From positions 62,001 through 126,000 of the forward strand of contig NZ_MLAL01000028.1 in assembly GCF_001875665.1 (NCBI RefSeq): 64,000 bases of DNA, read 5' to 3'. The notes under the pieces were generated by a model. It did no database searches. It worked only from the letters and a program-made list of their open reading frames with translations, and was not told where the DNA came from. Source of the stretch: Corynebacterium sp. NML130628. GTDB taxonomy: Bacteria > Actinomycetota > Actinomycetes > Mycobacteriales > Mycobacteriaceae. The position numbers and the translations under genes were made by a program. This document shows positions 61,834 through 64,000 of the stretch, piece after piece (position 1 is the stretch's first letter; each line of letters begins with the position of its first letter).

Positions 61834-61882
61834 AAAAAACATTGTCCCCATTGGTCACACATCGTGCAACCAACGGGGACAA
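61834..61882 (-). terminator. rho-independent terminator of the LGFP lipoprotein gene
   Basis: On the minus strand TTGTCCCCGTTGGT (61882-61869) pairs with ACCAATGGGGACAA (61855-61842) with one mismatch and a 13-base loop. A run of T (61839-61834) follows two bases later and ends at the ATG of the GNAT gene. Confidence 0.85.
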
Positions 61883-61903
61883 AGGCCTGTTTGGGGCTAT
61901 AAT

Positions 61904-62500
61904 TTACTTTTCGATAATGTTCGCAGCGAATGCGCCGTTGTCATTATTCTCACGGGTCCACTCGATAGTGCCGTGCTCAAACTTCTGGAACCAGCCAGAC
62001 TCGTTTGGAAGTGGCGTCTCAGCCTCAGTTGGGAAGCCGACCTTGTCCATGACGCCCTCCTGAGTCAGCCATACATTGGCGATCTCGCCCCAAATAGGTG
62101 CGCCACCTGTGTTCTCATTCCAAGCGACGTGGTGGTCGTTGTCGAAGTCGACGATCCAGCTACCGTCGTGCTCGGTGGCCTTCAGCGGTTCGCCCCACTC
62201 CGGCTCAGCATACTGGCCGATTGCCTGAACCAGGCCGGTCGGAACCAGTGTGCTTACACCGTCAGCGGTGGCCAACTCTACCGACTCTGTAGCAGCTGCG
62301 CCTTGTGGGCCGGTCGCGGTCTCGGTCTCCGCCGCCTCGGTGGCGGTCTCGATATTGGTGACTGTTGCGGTACCGGAAGCGCCATCCGCTGCTGTGGTTG
62401 TAGCTGCCGTGTCAACGCCCTCCCCATCGGAGCAGGCAACCAAGCCTGCAGCCAGAGCGGTAGCGGCAACTGCGGAGGTGAAAACTTTCTTGTAGTTCAT
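61904..62500 (-). CDS. LGFP-repeat lipoprotein
   Basis: A 198-residue lipoprotein. The start is ATG 62500 (M-N-Y-K-K-V-F-T) with AAGGAAA upstream. The signal ends in 'A-A-G-L-V-A-C-S-D', so Cys is near residue 23, followed by a Thr/Ala/Glu-rich linker of about 50 residues. The C-terminal part contains an LGFP-type repeat: 'V-G-F-P-T-E-A-E-T-P-L-P-N-E-S-G-W-F-Q-K' style spacing with 'F-E-H-G-T-I-E-W-T'. LGFP modules occur in cell-wall proteins and mycolyltransferases of mycolic-acid bacteria and are thought to bind the cell wall. Exact role unknown. Confidence 0.85.
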   Translation of the reverse strand: MNYKKVFTSAVAATALAAGLVACSDGEGVDTAATTTAADGASGTATVTNIETATEAAETETATGPQGAAATESVELATADGVSTLVPTGLVQAIGQYAEPEWGEPLKATEHDGSWIVDFDNDHHVAWNENTGGAPIWGEIANVWLTQEGVMDKVGFPTEAETPLPNESGWFQKFEHGTIEWTRENNDNGAFAANIIEK

Positions 62501-62549
62501 CAATTTTTCCTTTCGTTGTTGAATTTGTCCGGTTCCCATTATGCAAATA

Positions 62550-63260
62550 TCATTTCTGCCGCCTCTTTTTCACCCCCGTTCGGGGCGATTTCATACCCGC
62601 CCCCTTGCGCTTTTCTCCCCGTTTAGTATATGGACGTTTTACCTGGGCATTGCGGGAGTCTGACACCTGTTTGCGTCGTTTTTTCGACGCCGCTTGTTCA
62701 CTCCCCCGCGACGAGCGCGCAGTTCGCCCCTTTGCGACGCCAACAAAATCTTGAATCACGTCACAGTCATCAGTCCTTCTCCACACCAGTGCGATCTCCG
62801 TTGCAGCAAGTGGGGCGTCGCGGACCTCCAACACTTTGATCTGCTTTTTCGAAAGCACCTTCAACAGTGGTAACGGCGCCAACGTCACCCCAACGTTCGC
62901 AGCTACTACCTGTAATGCCGCGCGCAATTCATCGATTGACGCCTGGGGCTGGTATGTCCAATTGATAATTTCGCCCTCGAGATCCGCGTAGTCCACGCGC
63001 TCACCAAGTTCGGCAAACAAGGAATCTTTGGGTACCGCAACCCCTGGCGCCTCCGTATAGAGACGAACAACGTGAAAGTCGTCGGTCACCCGAGCATCCG
63101 GCAAACGCATCAGCGCCAGCGACGCGGGAGTTGCCTGGTCCACGAGGGCGGCGAAGGGGTCGTCAACACCCTGTGTATCGAGAGTATGAGGCGTGGACTG
63201 GACGAAACGTTTGAACCACTTCCCAGGCTCAGTACCGGTGACGAAAGCGAGCGATAGCAT
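62550..63260 (-). CDS. LysR-type effector-binding domain protein without DNA-binding domain
   Basis: A 236-residue protein. Residues 1-165 look like a LysR substrate-binding domain (starting directly at 'L-S-L-A-F-V-T-G-T-E-P' and including 'A-L-M-R-L-P' and 'V-G-V-T-L-A-P-L-P-L'), but the usual N-terminal helix-turn-helix is absent. The last 65 residues are strongly basic ('S-K-K-R-R-K-Q', 'T-K-R-G-E-K-R-K-G-A-G-M-K'), which could bind nucleic acid. A TAGCAT box ends 6 bases before ATG 63260. It is divergent from the DUF5997 gene with 22 bp between starts, a pairing known in corynebacteria. Confidence 0.8.
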   Translation of the reverse strand: MLSLAFVTGTEPGKWFKRFVQSTPHTLDTQGVDDPFAALVDQATPASLALMRLPDARVTDDFHVVRLYTEAPGVAVPKDSLFAELGERVDYADLEGEIINWTYQPQASIDELRAALQVVAANVGVTLAPLPLLKVLSKKQIKVLEVRDAPLAATEIALVWRRTDDCDVIQDFVGVAKGRTARSSRGSEQAASKKRRKQVSDSRNAQVKRPYTKRGEKRKGAGMKSPRTGVKKRRQK

Positions 63261-63282
63261 GGCCTAATGCTACCGTTTGTGT

Positions 63283-63642
63283 ATGACTACACAGAAGCCA
63301 TCCGGTACCGCCATGAAAGCCGCGACCGCAGCAAAGAAACTCGGCATCTACCTGGCTGCAACGCCGCAAGAGTTCCAAGACAACGCTGTGACGCACGCTC
63401 AACTGCGCGAATTACAGCAAAATCCGCCAGAGTGGCTACAGGACCTGCGCCGCAACGGCCCTCACCCCCGCCCGGAGGTTGCACGCAAGCTCGGCATCTC
63501 GATCACCGCGTTGAAGACCAACGGCATGGATAAGCCTCTCACCACGGAGGAGATCAACGAGCTGCTCAAAGACCAGCCAGAATGGCTGCGCTCGGCCCGC
63601 ACAACCCTTTCCGAGCAGCGCCAGGCCGAGCGACACCAATAG
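63283..63642 (+). CDS. DUF5997 family protein
   Basis: A 119-residue soluble protein. 'A-A-K-K-L-G-I-Y-L-A-A-T-P', 'L-Q-Q-N-P-P-E-W-L-Q-D-L-R' and 'P-R-P-E-V-A-R-K-L-G-I-S' match DUF5997, with a repeated 'x-P-E-W-L' theme (second copy 'D-Q-P-E-W-L-R-S-A-R'). Function unknown. ATG 63283 lies 6 bases after TACCGT, so the message is probably leaderless. Its promoter must overlap that of the divergent LysR-like gene, suggesting common control. It ends 3 bp from the convergent glyA stop. Confidence 0.85.
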   Translation: MTTQKPSGTAMKAATAAKKLGIYLAATPQEFQDNAVTHAQLRELQQNPPEWLQDLRRNGPHPRPEVARKLGISITALKTNGMDKPLTTEEINELLKDQPEWLRSARTTLSEQRQAERHQ

Positions 63643-63645
63643 CTC

Positions 63646-64000
63646 CTAGAGCATCTTCCAGTCTTCGAGGTCCGGGTAGAGCGGGAAGCGCTCTGCCAAG
63701 GCATCAACGCGAGCATGCAGCGCCTCGACGTCTGCGTGTTCACCCTGGATGAGTGCCTCAGCAATAATTTCCGCCACTTCTTCAAACTCCTCTTTGCCAA
63801 AGCCACGGGTTGCCAGCGCCGGAGTGCCGATGCGCAGGCCCGAGGTCACGGCTGGCGGACGAGGGTCGAATGGAACCGCATTGCGGTTGACGGTGATTCC
63901 AGCTTTGTGCAGCAGATCCTCCGCCTGCTGGCCGTCCATTGCGGAGTTGCGCAGGTCCACTAGCACAAGGTGGACATCGGTGCCGCCGGAGACGACGTCG
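63646..64000 (-). CDS. glyA: serine hydroxymethyltransferase (C-terminal part, cut by window edge)
   Basis: The reading frame continues through the right edge: '[17 protein letters not shown]' precedes '[18 protein letters not shown]' and '[14 protein letters not shown]', all hallmark SHMT blocks (the last contains the carboxylate-binding Arg). It ends 'L-Y-P-D-L-E-D-W'. The enzyme interconverts serine and glycine and supplies one-carbon units. About 117 C-terminal residues are in the window; the PLP lysine lies outside it. Confidence 0.95.
   Translation of the reverse strand, partial: DVVSGGTDVHLVLVDLRNSAMDGQQAEDLLHKAGITVNRNAVPFDPRPPAVTSGLRIGTPALATRGFGKEEFEEVAEIIAEALIQGEHADVEALHARVDALAERFPLYPDLEDWKML

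Noticed and set aside
1-64000. CRISPR array, rRNA operon, prophage structural genes
   Set aside because: No regularly spaced repeats, no rRNA-like sequence and no capsid, portal, tail or terminase genes were seen.

Overview
The window is a gene-dense, moderately high-GC chromosome segment that reads as a Corynebacterium (Mycobacteriales). Pointers are a mycothiol gene (mshB, cut by the left edge), an LpqW-like lipoprotein beside typA, an LGFP-repeat lipoprotein, a DUF4185 secreted protein, DUF6542/DUF4245/DUF5997 genes, and many genes whose start codon lies about 7 bases after a TANNNT -10 box (leaderless-type promoters). I cannot name the species.

Layout. 1-5.7 kb: mshB(partial), lpqW-like, typA, a secreted protein, DUF402 and a small P-loop kinase. 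5.7-8.5 kb: a thiamine-type ECF transporter (ykoE-ykoD-ykoC) behind a TPP riboswitch. 8.6-13.9 kb: an oligopeptide/dipeptide ABC importer (SBP, two permeases, fused double ATPase). 14.2-17.5 kb: DUF808, an EamA exporter, a hypothetical protein and a cupin. 17.5-27.2 kb: a complete selenocysteine island. It holds selB, selA, tRNA-Sec (UCA anticodon) and selD, then a three-subunit formate dehydrogenase whose alpha subunit is interrupted by an in-frame UGA followed at 11 nt by a bSECIS-like hairpin. 27.3-35.1 kb: ferritin, DUF4185, DyP peroxidase, MFS exporter, GNAT, spermidine-synthase-like, FUSC, 2'-5' RNA ligase-like. 35.2-37.3 kb: DUF222/HNH protein and DUF488.

37.5-48.2 kb is an accessory region. 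It has a CmtR-like regulator with a metal P-type ATPase, a flavin monooxygenase, an ArfB gene behind a decayed DUF1089 gene, an intact HigBA module plus a remnant of a second one, an RHH antitoxin whose toxin carries an amber stop, a VOC fragment, and a 1486-residue protein with a predicted PD-(D/E)XK-like N-terminus, a STAND/NACHT-like NTPase and HEAT-like repeats (candidate Avs-like antiphage protein). The right part of this region is punctuated by four same-orientation copies of the last ~25-29 bp of ychF (48212, 43473, 42653, 40942), each still encoding the YchF C-terminus and stop. This suggests repeated integration at the ychF 3' end. No recombinase gene is visible.

48.2-64 kb returns to core genes: ychF, an AI-2E family transporter, rmuC, DUF6542, ispH, xseA-xseB, DUF4245, glpX, fumC, a small membrane protein, a TetR-MFS pair with a palindromic operator, a GNAT, an LGFP lipoprotein, a LysR effector-domain protein divergent from DUF5997, and the C-terminal part of glyA (cut by the right edge).

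The best candidates for something new are the ychF-repeat array as an integration site and the single-gene nuclease-NTPase-HEAT cargo between two of its repeats.
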